Positions 44,196 through 52,379 of a stretch of 64,000 nucleotides of DNA are shown in pieces (position 1 is the stretch's first letter; each line of letters begins with the position of its first letter). Origin of the DNA: Flavobacterium alkalisoli (GTDB taxonomy: Bacteria; Bacteroidota; Bacteroidia; Flavobacteriales; Flavobacteriaceae); NCBI RefSeq assembly GCF_008000935.1, contig NZ_CP042831.1, positions 1,054,001 through 1,118,000 of the forward strand, in the 5' to 3' direction. The notes beneath the pieces were generated by a model, which was not told the origin of the DNA, ran no database searches, and saw only the letters and a list, made by a program, of their open reading frames with translations. The translations under genes and the position numbers were made by a program.

Positions 44196-45449
44196 TTATA
44201 ATTCCAGTTTTTTAACCAAAACGCAGGCATTGTGACCGCCAAAACCAAACGTGTTGCTTATAGCTACTTTTACATCTCTCTTTTGAGCTTTGTTAAAAGT
44301 AAAGTTTAGTTTAGGGTCAATGTTCTCGTCATCAGTAAAGTGATTGATGGTAGGAGGAACAATACCGTGTTTGATAGAAAGTATTGAAGCAATAGCTTCT
44401 ATAGCCCCGGCAGCACCAAGAAGGTGACCTGTCATAGACTTTGTAGAGTTAAGGTTAAGGTTGTATGCATGTTCTCCAAACACTTCAAGAATTGCTTTAG
44501 ACTCTGCAATGTCTCCAAGTGGTGTAGATGTTCCGTGCATGTTAACAGCGTCTACATCTGTAGGCTGTAATCCTGCATCCCTTAAACAGTTTAGCATAAC
44601 ATTTTTAGCGCCAAGCCCTTCAGGGTGTGGAGCTGTAATGTGGTGTGCATCGGCGCTCATTCCGCCTCCGCCAATTTCGCAATAAATAGTTGCGCCCCTT
44701 GCTATAGCGTGCTCATATTCTTCAATAATAAGTGATCCTGCTCCTTCACCAAGTACAAAACCATCGCGGTCTTTATCCATTGGCCTTGAAGCTGTTTTAG
44801 GATCGTCGTTTCTTGTAGAAAGCGCGTGCATAGCATTAAAACCGCCCATACCTGCAATGGTAACGGCAGCCTCACTACCTCCGGTAACCATAACATCTGC
44901 ATGGCCTAAACGAATGTAATTAAAAGCGTCTATTAAAGCGTTTGTTGATGATGCACAGGCAGATACCGTAGTAAAGTTTGGCCCTCTAAAGCCATATTTC
45001 ATAGAAATGTGGCCACCTGCAATATCAGCTATCATTTTAGGAATAAAGAACGGGTTGAATTTTGGTGTACCGTTACCGGCAGCAAAGTTCATTACTTCTT
45101 CCTGGAAGGTTTCTAAACCTCCAATACCTGAACCCCAAATTACACCTACTCTGTCTTTATCCAGCTTATCAAAATCAAAATTGGCGTCTTTTACAGCCTC
45201 ATCGCTCGAAACAATGGCATACTGAGCGTAACGGTCCATTTTCCTTGCTTCTTTTCTGTCTATAAAATCTTCTACCTTGAAATTTTTTACTTCGCAGGCA
45301 AATTTTGTTTTGAAGTTAGTCGTATCAAAATATGTAATAGGGGCAGCACCGCTAACTCCGTTGATAAGTGCATTCCAGTACTCCTCAACGTTGTTTCCTA
45401 TTGGTGTAAGGGCGCCTAAGCCGGTTACTACAACTCTTCTTAATTTCAT
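44196..45449 (-). CDS. fabF: beta-ketoacyl-ACP synthase II
   Basis: FabF elongates acyl-ACP chains by condensing with malonyl-ACP. The 417-residue protein carries the Cys-His-His triad: the nucleophile in VSACASSTN, His in MHGTSTPLGD and His in KSMTGHLLGAAG. The family opening is RRVVVTGLGALTPIGNNVEE. It follows acpP on the same strand, separated by 190 bases that contain a strong hairpin. rnc follows after ten bases. This order is widely conserved in the phylum. Confidence 0.97.
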   Translation of the reverse strand: MKLRRVVVTGLGALTPIGNNVEEYWNALINGVSGAAPITYFDTTNFKTKFACEVKNFKVEDFIDRKEARKMDRYAQYAIVSSDEAVKDANFDFDKLDKDRVGVIWGSGIGGLETFQEEVMNFAAGNGTPKFNPFFIPKMIADIAGGHISMKYGFRGPNFTTVSACASSTNALIDAFNYIRLGHADVMVTGGSEAAVTIAGMGGFNAMHALSTRNDDPKTASRPMDKDRDGFVLGEGAGSLIIEEYEHAIARGATIYCEIGGGGMSADAHHITAPHPEGLGAKNVMLNCLRDAGLQPTDVDAVNMHGTSTPLGDIAESKAILEVFGEHAYNLNLNSTKSMTGHLLGAAGAIEAIASILSIKHGIVPPTINHFTDDENIDPKLNFTFNKAQKRDVKVAISNTFGFGGHNACVLVKKLEL

Positions 45450-45603
45450 AAGTTAAATTTTATAGTTTCAAATTATAGAACAATACCCATGCGTCTCTTT
45501 TTAAAAATAGTAAGAAAACATGGGCATCAGGATATATTTATGAATGGAAAATCCCGTTCATTTTCAAAGCGTAACGCAAAAATTGGTAAAGCAATAAATA
45601 AGA

Positions 45604-45630
45604 ACATCCATGTATCAAATACATGGATGT
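45604..45630 (-). promoter_or_regulatory. 12-bp hairpin between acpP and fabF
   Basis: ACATCCATGTAT / ATACATGGATGT is a perfect 12-bp stem with loop CAA. It starts 10 bases after the acpP stop on the minus strand and is followed by TCTTATTTATT. It looks like a partial terminator or a 3'-end stabiliser that would give more acpP than fabF mRNA. Confidence 0.6.
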
Positions 45631-45640
45631 ATATTATTTA

Positions 45641-45877
45641 TTATTTTTTTGCTTCTTCTATGTAAGAAATAGCCTGACCAACAGTAGAGATGTTCTCAGC
45701 CTGATCGTCCGGAATCTGAATGTCAAATTCTTTTTCGAACTCCATGATAAGCTCAACAGTGTCTAGTGAATCTGCTCCTAGATCATTTGTGAAGCTTGCT
45801 TCTGTTACAACTTCGTTTTCGTCAACACCTAATTTGTCTACGATAATCGCTTTTACTCTTGATGCAATGTCTGACAT
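45641..45877 (-). CDS. acpP: acyl carrier protein
   Basis: AcpP carries growing fatty acids on a 4'-phosphopantetheine arm. The 78-residue acidic protein has the modification site [15 protein letters not shown], with Ser37 as the attachment residue. Length and sequence are typical. A TATTTTTG box on the minus strand at 45915-45908 fits the -7 promoter pattern. A hairpin at 45604-45630 separates acpP from fabF, allowing acpP to be made in excess, as the cell needs. It is divergent from purN. Confidence 0.97.
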   Translation of the reverse strand: MSDIASRVKAIIVDKLGVDENEVVTEASFTNDLGADSLDTVELIMEFEKEFDIQIPDDQAENISTVGQAISYIEEAKK

Positions 45878-46056
45878 AATCTTTAATTTTAGAATTTAAA
45901 TTGATGGCAAAAATAAAAAACTTTATTTTAAAACCATGTTTTACTAAAAAAATTGACTACTAAAATAAAAAATTAATTTCACAAATTTGCCAGAGAGCCT
46001 TTATTTTACAGTTTATTATTCTTTTTTTTGCAGAGTGAAAAAAAATTAAAAAAGGT

Positions 46057-46620
46057 ATGAAAAACATAGTACTTTTTGCTTCGGGAGGGGGGTCTAACGC
46101 CGAAAAGATCATGGAATACTTTGCGAAAAAAGACAATTTTGATGTAGTTGGACTGTTTACCAACAACCCAAATGCGGGTGCAATAGACAGGGCAAAAAAC
46201 TATAATGTACCTGTTTTTGTATTTAATCGTGAGGAGCTTAACAGCGATATTGTACTGAAAAAAGTGCAGGCTCTTAATCCTGATATTATAGTTTTAGCCG
46301 GCTTTTTATGGAAATTTCCTTCAAATATTATTGCTCAATATCCTAATAAGGTTGTCAATATACATCCGGCATTATTACCTAAATATGGCGGTAAAGGGAT
46401 GTATGGCATTAATGTGCACAGGGCGGTTCTTGAAAATAAAGAGAAAGAAACCGGCATTACCATACATTATGTAGATGATAATTATGATGAGGGTAATATT
46501 ATATTCCAGCAGGCTATTGCTGTTGAAGAATGCCTTACTCCCGAAGATGTTGCGCTAAAAGTGCTAACACTGGAGCATGAGCATTTTCCAAGAATTATAG
46601 AAGAACTTTTAGGTGATTAA
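46057..46620 (+). CDS. purN: phosphoribosylglycinamide formyltransferase
   Basis: PurN formylates GAR with 10-formyl-THF in purine synthesis. The 187-residue protein has the N-terminal FASGGGSNAEKIM loop and the catalytic Asn-His in VVNIHPALLPKYGGKGMYG. It also has the Asp of HYVDDNYDEGNIIFQ, so all three expected catalytic residues are visible. It is divergent from acpP. The next ATG follows the stop with no gap, so the AT-rich membrane gene and rnhA are probably read from the same message. Confidence 0.95.
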   Translation: MKNIVLFASGGGSNAEKIMEYFAKKDNFDVVGLFTNNPNAGAIDRAKNYNVPVFVFNREELNSDIVLKKVQALNPDIIVLAGFLWKFPSNIIAQYPNKVVNIHPALLPKYGGKGMYGINVHRAVLENKEKETGITIHYVDDNYDEGNIIFQQAIAVEECLTPEDVALKVLTLEHEHFPRIIEELLGD

Positions 46621-47067
46621 ATGAAGCGCGTAAGTCTTTTATTTGTTATAAGAATTATCCTTTTGCCTGTTATCCTTCTCTTTTTGGTTAAATATGCTAA
46701 TGAACAATATATTGTCAATGTAACACAGCCTAAAGAGTATAAGATTTCTGATATAAATTGTTATAAACATTTTCGTGATAGTAGTAAAAATCGTAAACCT
46801 GATGTTTGGATTGAATATAACGGGTCTAAATATCATGTTAAGGGACTGATGTCTTTTGATTGTTATAAAAATAAAAAAGGGAGTTTAATCAACCTGTATT
46901 ATGATAATTTGTTTGATGTTTTTTTTATGAGTCCAATTACTAATCTTTATATATTTTTTGGGTTCGGGCTAGCTTTTATGTTTACTTATTTCATTAAATA
47001 TCCTTTATCTAATACCTTTTCCCGAAAAAATATTTGGCTAGAAATTATTAAAAATCGACAAAATTAA
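46621..47067 (+). CDS. AT-rich hypothetical membrane protein between purN and rnhA
   Basis: I do not recognise this 148-residue protein. It has a hydrophobic helix near residues 7-23 (LFVIRIILLPVILLFLVKYA), a soluble middle with two cysteines (INCYKHFR, SFDCYK) and a second hydrophobic region around 106-125. The gene joins its neighbours with no spacing: ATG directly after the purN TAA, and its own TAA overlapping the rnhA ATG. My count gives about 118 G or C in 447 bases (26%), clearly below the flanking genes. This suggests recent acquisition or a gene under weak composition constraint. Confidence 0.65.
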   Translation: MKRVSLLFVIRIILLPVILLFLVKYANEQYIVNVTQPKEYKISDINCYKHFRDSSKNRKPDVWIEYNGSKYHVKGLMSFDCYKNKKGSLINLYYDNLFDVFFMSPITNLYIFFGFGLAFMFTYFIKYPLSNTFSRKNIWLEIIKNRQN

Positions 47068-47546
47068 TGACACACCAAATACATATATATACTGATGGCG
47101 CAGCCAAGGGTAATCCCGGGCCGGGCGGTTATGGTGTGGTTATGGAGCAGGTGGGTACCGGTTATAAAAGGGAATTTTATGAAGGTTTTCGGCTAACAAC
47201 CAATAACCGTATGGAGCTGCTTGCGGTAATCGTGGGTCTTGAAAAACTAAAAACTCCCGGAATGGCTGTCCTTGTGGTTTCCGATTCCAAGTATGTGGTA
47301 GATTCGGTTACAAAAGGCTGGGTTTTTGGCTGGGAGAAAAAAGGCTATGCCGGAAAAAAGAATCCTGATCTATGGAAGCGTTTTCTTAAAATATACAGGC
47401 AGCATAAAGTAGATTTTAAATGGATTAAAGGGCATAATAATCATCCGCAAAATGAGCGTTGTGACCAGCTTGCGGTTATGGCTTCGCAACAGCCTGTGCT
47501 TAATATTGATGCTTACTACGAAACTGAAGGGGAGAAGTTGCTGTAA
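47067..47546 (+). CDS. rnhA: ribonuclease HI
   Basis: RNase HI cuts RNA in RNA-DNA hybrids. The 159-residue protein has the catalytic acids in order: Asp in IYTDGAAKGNPGPGGYG, Glu in TNNRMELLAVI, Asp in VVSDSKYVVDSV, and the C-terminal HNNHPQNERCDQLA. The length is normal. Its ATG shares a base with the stop of the preceding AT-rich gene (TAATG). A convergent small membrane gene ends one base after the rnhA stop. Confidence 0.96.
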   Translation: MTHQIHIYTDGAAKGNPGPGGYGVVMEQVGTGYKREFYEGFRLTTNNRMELLAVIVGLEKLKTPGMAVLVVSDSKYVVDSVTKGWVFGWEKKGYAGKKNPDLWKRFLKIYRQHKVDFKWIKGHNNHPQNERCDQLAVMASQQPVLNIDAYYETEGEKLL

Positions 47547-47547
47547 T

Positions 47548-47802
47548 TTATTTTGGCCAATTGTAACTGAGCCATATAAAGAAAGAAACTAATAGTATTA
47601 TACAGATTAATGAACTGTAAAAGATTCCTGAACCTATTCTGCGTATTGTTGGTCTTGTTTTTTGATATCGCATTATTAAGCCAAGTAATAAGCATAAGAA
47701 AGGTATACCAAAAGTAAACTCAGGATTGTCAAGTGACTTGATTGTACAGACGAATATTGTTAATACAATGAATATTATAAATGCAGATGTCGCTTTTACC
47801 AT
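47548..47802 (-). CDS. small hypothetical membrane protein
   Basis: This 84-residue protein is almost entirely hydrophobic, with segments near 5-22 (TSAFIIFIVLTIFVCTI), 31-45 and 57-77. I cannot assign it to a family. It lies on the minus strand downstream of another orphan membrane gene, with a structured 41-base hairpin between them. The clustering and AT-rich composition suggest that both belong to a lineage-specific patch. Confidence 0.55.
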   Translation of the reverse strand: MVKATSAFIIFIVLTIFVCTIKSLDNPEFTFGIPFLCLLLGLIMRYQKTRPTIRRIGSGIFYSSLICIILLVSFFIWLSYNWPK

Positions 47803-47815
47803 ACTTTAATTATGT

Positions 47816-47856
47816 TTCACGAGACTTTGTGCTTGCTATAAAGCACAATGCGTGAA
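47816..47856. repeat. two-tiered palindrome between orphan membrane genes
   Basis: An inner stem TTGTGCTT / AAGCACAA (loop GCTATA, 47827-47848) is flanked by an outer stem TTCACG / CGTGAA. The whole looks like a REP- or MITE-type element or a processed RNA hairpin. Confidence 0.5.
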
Positions 47857-47859
47857 TTG

Positions 47860-48378
47860 CTATACTTTTTCTTTTATTTCAAGAGCTTCTTTTATTTTTT
47901 TTACAGCAATATTATATTCTATTGTAAAAGGAACATTAAATAGTATTCCTCCAAAAACAAACATTATAAATGGTATTAGTGCCGGGAACGAGTCTGAAGA
48001 TATTTTGTCCGACAAATTAGGAGTATTTAGTGCTGCTATGGTAATTGCAATACATGCAATGCTCACTATGCCCATCCATATAGTCATGAATATTATGATA
48101 ATGATGCTGGGTTTAGCTCGTAATTTAATGTCAGTTCCTGTTCGTCCCTTTTTTATCTTTCCGGAAATTACAGGTAAAAAGGAATTACGATAATTTATGT
48201 TTCTCCATATTTTGAAGTAATCTTTTTCAACCGTTCCCCAAAAATTATTGTATTCATGTTGTTTTTGAGATTTTAGGATTCTTTTATTATTTGTTATTTC
48301 AGTAATTCTTTCTGCGGCTTGTTCAGGAGTGAGTGAAGTATGAAGTGTAGTTTTTCTGTAGGGGATTATAGGGGTCAT
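47860..48378 (-). CDS. hypothetical membrane protein of a Bacteroidetes family
   Basis: This 172-residue protein has a soluble N-terminal half followed by two hydrophobic segments (SIIIIIFMTIWMGIVSIACI, and ALIPFIMFVFGGILFNVPF). The pattern FWGTVEKDYFKIWRNINYRN, then FLPVISGKIKKGRTGTDIKL, resembles a recurrent uncharacterised family of membrane proteins that I have seen in this phylum. No catalytic motif is visible. The gene is AT-rich and sits with other orphans between rnhA and the VOC gene. Function is unknown. Confidence 0.6.
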   Translation of the reverse strand: MTPIIPYRKTTLHTSLTPEQAAERITEITNNKRILKSQKQHEYNNFWGTVEKDYFKIWRNINYRNSFLPVISGKIKKGRTGTDIKLRAKPSIIIIIFMTIWMGIVSIACIAITIAALNTPNLSDKISSDSFPALIPFIMFVFGGILFNVPFTIEYNIAVKKIKEALEIKEKV

Positions 48379-48436
48379 TATTTTTTGTGATTATAGTATT
48401 TCAATTTCTTTTTAAAGGAATTTTAAATTTAATAAA

Positions 48437-48464
48437 AAATCCGCTACAAATTATGCAGCGGATT
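48437..48464 (-). terminator. rho-independent terminator after the VOC gene
   Basis: The stem AATCCGCT / AGCGGATT is followed on the minus strand by a run of Ts (AGCGGATTTTTTATT). The 11-base loop allows extra pairing. It lies 22 bases after the VOC stop. Confidence 0.78.
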
Positions 48465-48486
48465 ATAGTTGTTGTTGTTTAATTTT

Positions 48487-48990
48487 TTAGCTGTTAAAGG
48501 CTTCTTCCAGTTTAGCAATGTCGAGCTTTTTCATTTCCAGCAGTGCATTCATCATCTTTCCGGTTTTTGCCTTGTCAGAATCGCTAAGTAGTTTGTAGAG
48601 TACTTTAGGTACAACCTGCCACGATACCCCATACTTATCTTTAAGCCATCCGCATTGTTTTGACTCGGGATTACCGCCTTCGCCAAGTTTGTTCCAGTAG
48701 TAGTCTACTTCTTCCTGGTCTTCGCATTTAATAATAAAGGAAACCGACTCGTTGAATTTAAATAGCGGGCCGCCATTCAATCCTACGAATTTAGTGCCGT
48801 GTGCCATAAACTCAATTGTCATTAGTGCTCCCTCGGGCATCCCGTGAATTTCCTGTCCTTCTTTTCCGTATCTAAACGTGCCTAAAATTTCACCGTCACT
48901 AAATACTGAGGTGTAAAAGTTGGCGGCTTCGTCTGCATCTTTTTCAAACCATAAATTAACGGTAAGCGGCTCTTTGACTGAATTTTTCAT
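48487..48990 (-). CDS. VOC family protein, PhnB-like
   Basis: This 167-residue protein has the vicinal-oxygen-chelate fold in the PhnB-like form, with NLWFEKDADEAANFYTSVF, FVGLNGGPLFKFNESVSFII, and KYGVSWQVVPKVLYKLLSD. Family members bind metals and include glyoxalases and methyltransferase-like proteins, but many are uncharacterised. The substrate and even catalysis are uncertain. The gene is monocistronic, with a terminator after it and a divergent PfkB gene upstream. Confidence 0.82.
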   Translation of the reverse strand: MKNSVKEPLTVNLWFEKDADEAANFYTSVFSDGEILGTFRYGKEGQEIHGMPEGALMTIEFMAHGTKFVGLNGGPLFKFNESVSFIIKCEDQEEVDYYWNKLGEGGNPESKQCGWLKDKYGVSWQVVPKVLYKLLSDSDKAKTGKMMNALLEMKKLDIAKLEEAFNS

Positions 48991-49139
48991 AATATTTTTA
49001 TTTGACTGATTTTAAGAATATTACAAAGTTATATGTAATGATTTACCTGTAAAGGGTGCATAACGGACAAAGGATGGGGCATATCACGACAAACTATAAA
49101 AAATCCCCTTGATAACTATAAATGAAATTTATAGACAAA

Positions 49140-49171
49140 TTTGCTGTTATCCAACTAATGAAGTATCTTTG
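49140..49171 (+). promoter_or_regulatory. consensus promoter of the PfkB gene
   Basis: TTTG at 49140-49143 and TATCTTTG at 49164-49171 are separated by 20 bases, an exact fit to the Bacteroidetes TTTG-N19/20-TAnnTTTG promoter. Transcription should begin close to 49178, giving a leader of about 17 bases before the ATG. Confidence 0.75.
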
Positions 49172-49194
49172 CACCTTCATTTTTAATCCTGTTT

Positions 49195-50139
49195 ATGAAT
49201 AAATTACTTATTGTAGGTTCAGTTGCTTTTGATGCTATCGAAACACCTTTCGGCAAAACCGATAAGATACTGGGTGGCGCGGGTACATACATAGGGCTTG
49301 CATCTTCATTTTTCAAAGTACAGTCAGCTATTGTTTCAGTTGTTGGAGAAGACTTTCCACAGGAATATATCGACTTATTTTCAAACAGGGGAATTGATGT
49401 TTCGGCTATCGAGGTAGTTAAGGGAGGTAAGACCTTTTTCTGGAAAGGACGTTACCATAACGACCTTAACTCAAGGGATACACTGGAAACGCAATTAAAT
49501 GTATTGGGCGATTTTCAGCCTAAGGTTCCTCAAAACTTTAAGGATGCCGATGTGGTTATGTTAGGCAACCTGCATCCGCTTGTACAAATTAGCGTTCTTG
49601 ACCAAATGGAAAGGGAGCCTAAGCTTGTAGTTCTTGATACCATGAATTTTTGGATGGACTGTGCACTGCCGGAGCTTAAAGAAGTTATTAAGCGTGTAGA
49701 TGTTATAACGGTTAATGATGAGGAAGCAAGACAATTAACAGGAGAATATTCGCTGGTTAAGGCGGCTGCCAAAATCCAGAAAATGGGCCCGGAATTTGTA
49801 GTAATTAAAAAAGGAGAACACGGCGCATTGCTGTTTCATGATAAGCAGGTGTTTTATGCACCGGCGCTTCCGCTTGAAGAAGTGTTTGACCCAACAGGGG
49901 CAGGAGATACTTTTGCAGGAGGGTTTGCAGGTTATATAACGCAAAGCGAAAACCTGTCGTTTAAGAATATGAAAAACGCGATTATTTATGGTTCCACTCT
50001 CGCTTCGTATTGCGTAGAGGAGTTTGGTACACAAAGGATGGAACGCCTGCAGAAGGAGGAGGTAATAGACCGCCTGCAGCAGTTTAAAGCTTTAACCCAG
50101 TTTGACATCTCGCTGGGACTTGATAACGAAGAAGAGTAA
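49195..50139 (+). CDS. PfkB-family carbohydrate kinase
   Basis: This ribokinase-fold kinase has 314 residues. The PfkB signatures are GGAGTYIGLASSFFK near residue 28 and the catalytic anion-hole loop DPTGAGDTFAGGFAGY near 232-247, where the Asp of GAGD is the base. Sequence alone does not identify the substrate; ribokinase-, fructokinase- and adenosine kinase-like members look alike. It has a consensus promoter at 49140-49171 and a terminator after its stop, so it is a single-gene unit next to purF. Its position beside purF would fit nucleoside salvage but is only suggestive. Confidence 0.9.
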   Translation: MNKLLIVGSVAFDAIETPFGKTDKILGGAGTYIGLASSFFKVQSAIVSVVGEDFPQEYIDLFSNRGIDVSAIEVVKGGKTFFWKGRYHNDLNSRDTLETQLNVLGDFQPKVPQNFKDADVVMLGNLHPLVQISVLDQMEREPKLVVLDTMNFWMDCALPELKEVIKRVDVITVNDEEARQLTGEYSLVKAAAKIQKMGPEFVVIKKGEHGALLFHDKQVFYAPALPLEEVFDPTGAGDTFAGGFAGYITQSENLSFKNMKNAIIYGSTLASYCVEEFGTQRMERLQKEEVIDRLQQFKALTQFDISLGLDNEEE

Positions 50140-50147
50140 AAAATACT

Positions 50148-50173
50148 AAGGCCTCATTGTGGGGCTTTTTTTA
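50148..50173 (+). terminator. rho-independent terminator after the PfkB gene
   Basis: AAGGCCTCA / TGGGGCTTT (nine pairs, two wobble) with loop TTG is followed by TTTTT. Confidence 0.8.
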
Positions 50174-50195
50174 ATAAACACAACAATACACAACT

Positions 50196-52094
50196 ATGAG
50201 TGACGCTTTAAAGCATGAATGTGGTATAGCACTATTAAGATTACGTAAGCCTTTAGAGTATTATAAAGAAAAATACGGAACGGCTTTTTACGGAGTGCAG
50301 AAAATGTATTTGCTGATGGAAAAGCAGCATAACCGCGGTCAGGACGGTGCAGGATTTGCCAGCATCAAAATGGATTTAAAACCGGGGCAGCGTTACATAA
50401 GCAGGGTACGATCTAATCAGCCGCAGCCTATACAGGATATCTTTATGCAGATAAACGGAAGGATTAATGAGGAGATGGCTGCACATCCTGAATATGCTGA
50501 TAATGTACAGTTACAAAAAGAAAATGTTCCTTATATTGGAGAGGTGTTTTTAGGACACGTAAGGTATGGTACTTTTGGTAAGAACAGTATAGAAAGTGTT
50601 CACCCGTTCCTTCGTCAAAATAACTGGATGCACCGTAACCTTATTGTTGCGGGTAACTTTAACCTTACTAATGTTAAGGAGCTTTTTGACAGTCTTGTAG
50701 AATTAGGCCAACATCCTAAAGAACTTGCCGATACGGTAACGGTTATGGAAAAGATAGGCCACTTCCTGGATGAGGATGTGATGGATATCTACCAGCAGTG
50801 TAAAAATGAAGGTTATACAAAACAGGAAGCTTCGGCAGTTATTGCAGAAAGGCTTAATGTTGCTAAAATACTTAAACGTGCTTCTAAAAAATGGGATGGT
50901 GGTTATGCCATGGCCGGTTTGGTAGGACACGGAGATTCATTTGTAATGAGAGATCCGGCGGGTATCCGTCCGGCATATTACTACCAGGATGATGAGGTTG
51001 TTGTTGTTGCTTCAGAAAGGCCGGTTATCCAAACCGTATTCAATGTTCCTTTTGAGGCAGTACAGGAGCTTACTCCGGGTAATGCAATTATCATTAAGAA
51101 AAGCGGTGAGACAAATATCGAGGAAATTATTCCTGCACTGCCTAAAAAGTCATGTTCTTTTGAGAGAATCTATTTCTCAAGAGGTAGCGATGCTGAGATA
51201 TATGAAGAGCGTAAACAACTTGGTCGTTTAGTATTACCTCAGGTTCTTGAAGCTATAGACAGCGATACAGATAATGCCGTATTCTCTTATATTCCAAACA
51301 CAGCAGAAACTTCTTTCTTCGGTATGGTGGAAGCCGCTCAGGATTTCCTTAACCAGAGAAAGAACGATTACATACTTAACAACAGGACCACACTTACAGA
51401 AGAAACTCTTAAAGAACTTCTTTCGGTTAAAATACGTACAGAGAAAGTGGCTATTAAGGATGCTAAGCTAAGAACCTTTATTACAGAGGATAGCAGCAGG
51501 GATGATTTAGTTGCTCACGTTTACGACGTTACTTACGGTGTTATTAAACCGGAAGATAACCTTGTAATTATTGACGACAGTATCGTTAGGGGTACAACGC
51601 TTAAAAAGAGCATCATAAAAATGATGGACAGGCTAAATCCTAAACGAATTGTTGTAGTGTCTTCTGCGCCACAAATAAGGTATCCGGACTGTTATGGTAT
51701 AGATATGGCTAAATTAGAAGGCCTGATAGCCTTTAAAGCGACTCATGAGCTTCTTAAGGAAAGAGGAATGGAGCATATTGTTGAGGAAGTATATAAAAAA
51801 TCGAAAGCACAGGAAAACCTGCCGGATGATGAAGTGGTGAACTATGTAAAAGAGTTCTATGCGCCATTTACCGATCAGGAGATATCTGATAAGATTGCCG
51901 AAATGTTAAGTTCAGATGATATAAATGCGGAGGTAAAAATCATTTTCCAGAGTGTGGATAACCTTCACAAAGCGTGTCCTAAGAATTTAGGAGACTGGTA
52001 CTTTACGGGTGATTACCCTACTCATGGAGGTAACCGTGTGGTTAACAGGGCGTTTATAAACTTTTACGAAGGAAATGATGCAAGAGCCTATTAA
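50196..52094 (+). CDS. purF: amidophosphoribosyltransferase, long form
   Basis: PurF makes 5-phosphoribosylamine from PRPP and glutamine, the first committed step of purine synthesis. The 632-residue protein begins MSDALKHECGIALLR, so the nucleophile Cys9 is exposed after removal of an eight-residue propeptide. The glutaminase domain continues with NRGQDGAGFASI and HVRYGTFGKNS. The PRPP loop is LVIIDDSIVRGTTLKKSI near residues 457-474. It is about 130 residues longer than the usual 470-500, with extra C-terminal sequence (ADMLSSDDINAEV-like region to the end), as in other Bacteroidetes. A second purF may exist elsewhere. Confidence 0.92.
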   Translation: MSDALKHECGIALLRLRKPLEYYKEKYGTAFYGVQKMYLLMEKQHNRGQDGAGFASIKMDLKPGQRYISRVRSNQPQPIQDIFMQINGRINEEMAAHPEYADNVQLQKENVPYIGEVFLGHVRYGTFGKNSIESVHPFLRQNNWMHRNLIVAGNFNLTNVKELFDSLVELGQHPKELADTVTVMEKIGHFLDEDVMDIYQQCKNEGYTKQEASAVIAERLNVAKILKRASKKWDGGYAMAGLVGHGDSFVMRDPAGIRPAYYYQDDEVVVVASERPVIQTVFNVPFEAVQELTPGNAIIIKKSGETNIEEIIPALPKKSCSFERIYFSRGSDAEIYEERKQLGRLVLPQVLEAIDSDTDNAVFSYIPNTAETSFFGMVEAAQDFLNQRKNDYILNNRTTLTEETLKELLSVKIRTEKVAIKDAKLRTFITEDSSRDDLVAHVYDVTYGVIKPEDNLVIIDDSIVRGTTLKKSIIKMMDRLNPKRIVVVSSAPQIRYPDCYGIDMAKLEGLIAFKATHELLKERGMEHIVEEVYKKSKAQENLPDDEVVNYVKEFYAPFTDQEISDKIAEMLSSDDINAEVKIIFQSVDNLHKACPKNLGDWYFTGDYPTHGGNRVVNRAFINFYEGNDARAY

Positions 52095-52239
52095 TTAGGT
52101 TCTAAGGTTGCAGTTCGTCGATTTTTTGAACTTTTTACCCGATTTTTGATTAAAAAACTTGCAAATTATCGAAGGTAATCTTAGTTTTACGGCAAAATAG
52201 CATTAGTAAATTAATTTTTACGGTATTTTTGGGGGCAAA

Positions 52240-52268
52240 GAAGGGGAACATAGTTCCCCTTCTTATTT
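52240..52268 (+). terminator. rho-independent terminator downstream of purF
   Basis: The perfect 10-bp stem GAAGGGGAAC / GTTCCCCTTC with loop ATA is followed by TTATTTTTT. Confidence 0.85.
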
Positions 52269-52312
52269 TTTAAAAGCATTTCAATCGTTTAGTATATAGC
52301 TGTTTACAGCAA

Positions 52313-52340
52313 AAAAGGGAGCTCAACTGAGCTCCCTTTT
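52313..52340. terminator. bidirectional terminator between purF and sodA
   Basis: The perfect 12-bp stem AAAAGGGAGCTC / GAGCTCCCTTTT with loop AACT serves sodA on the minus strand and backs up the purF-side terminator. Confidence 0.85.
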
Positions 52341-52379
52341 CTATTATTTAAAAAATAAATATTAACGATTGCTTAATGT

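Larger units (their letters stand above)
52095..52379. other. 285-base intergenic region with two terminators
   Basis: No gene is visible. The first 140 bases are AT-rich, without a promoter that I can place firmly. The rest holds two hairpins, at 52240-52268 and 52313-52340. Having two terminators after purF leaves room for a short transcript ending at the first, which I cannot confirm. Confidence 0.6.

Noticed and set aside
44186..44248. Extension of rnc upstream to 44248
   Set aside because: It would overlap fabF by 53 bases and adds residues absent from RNase III proteins. The ATG at 44185 is correctly spaced.
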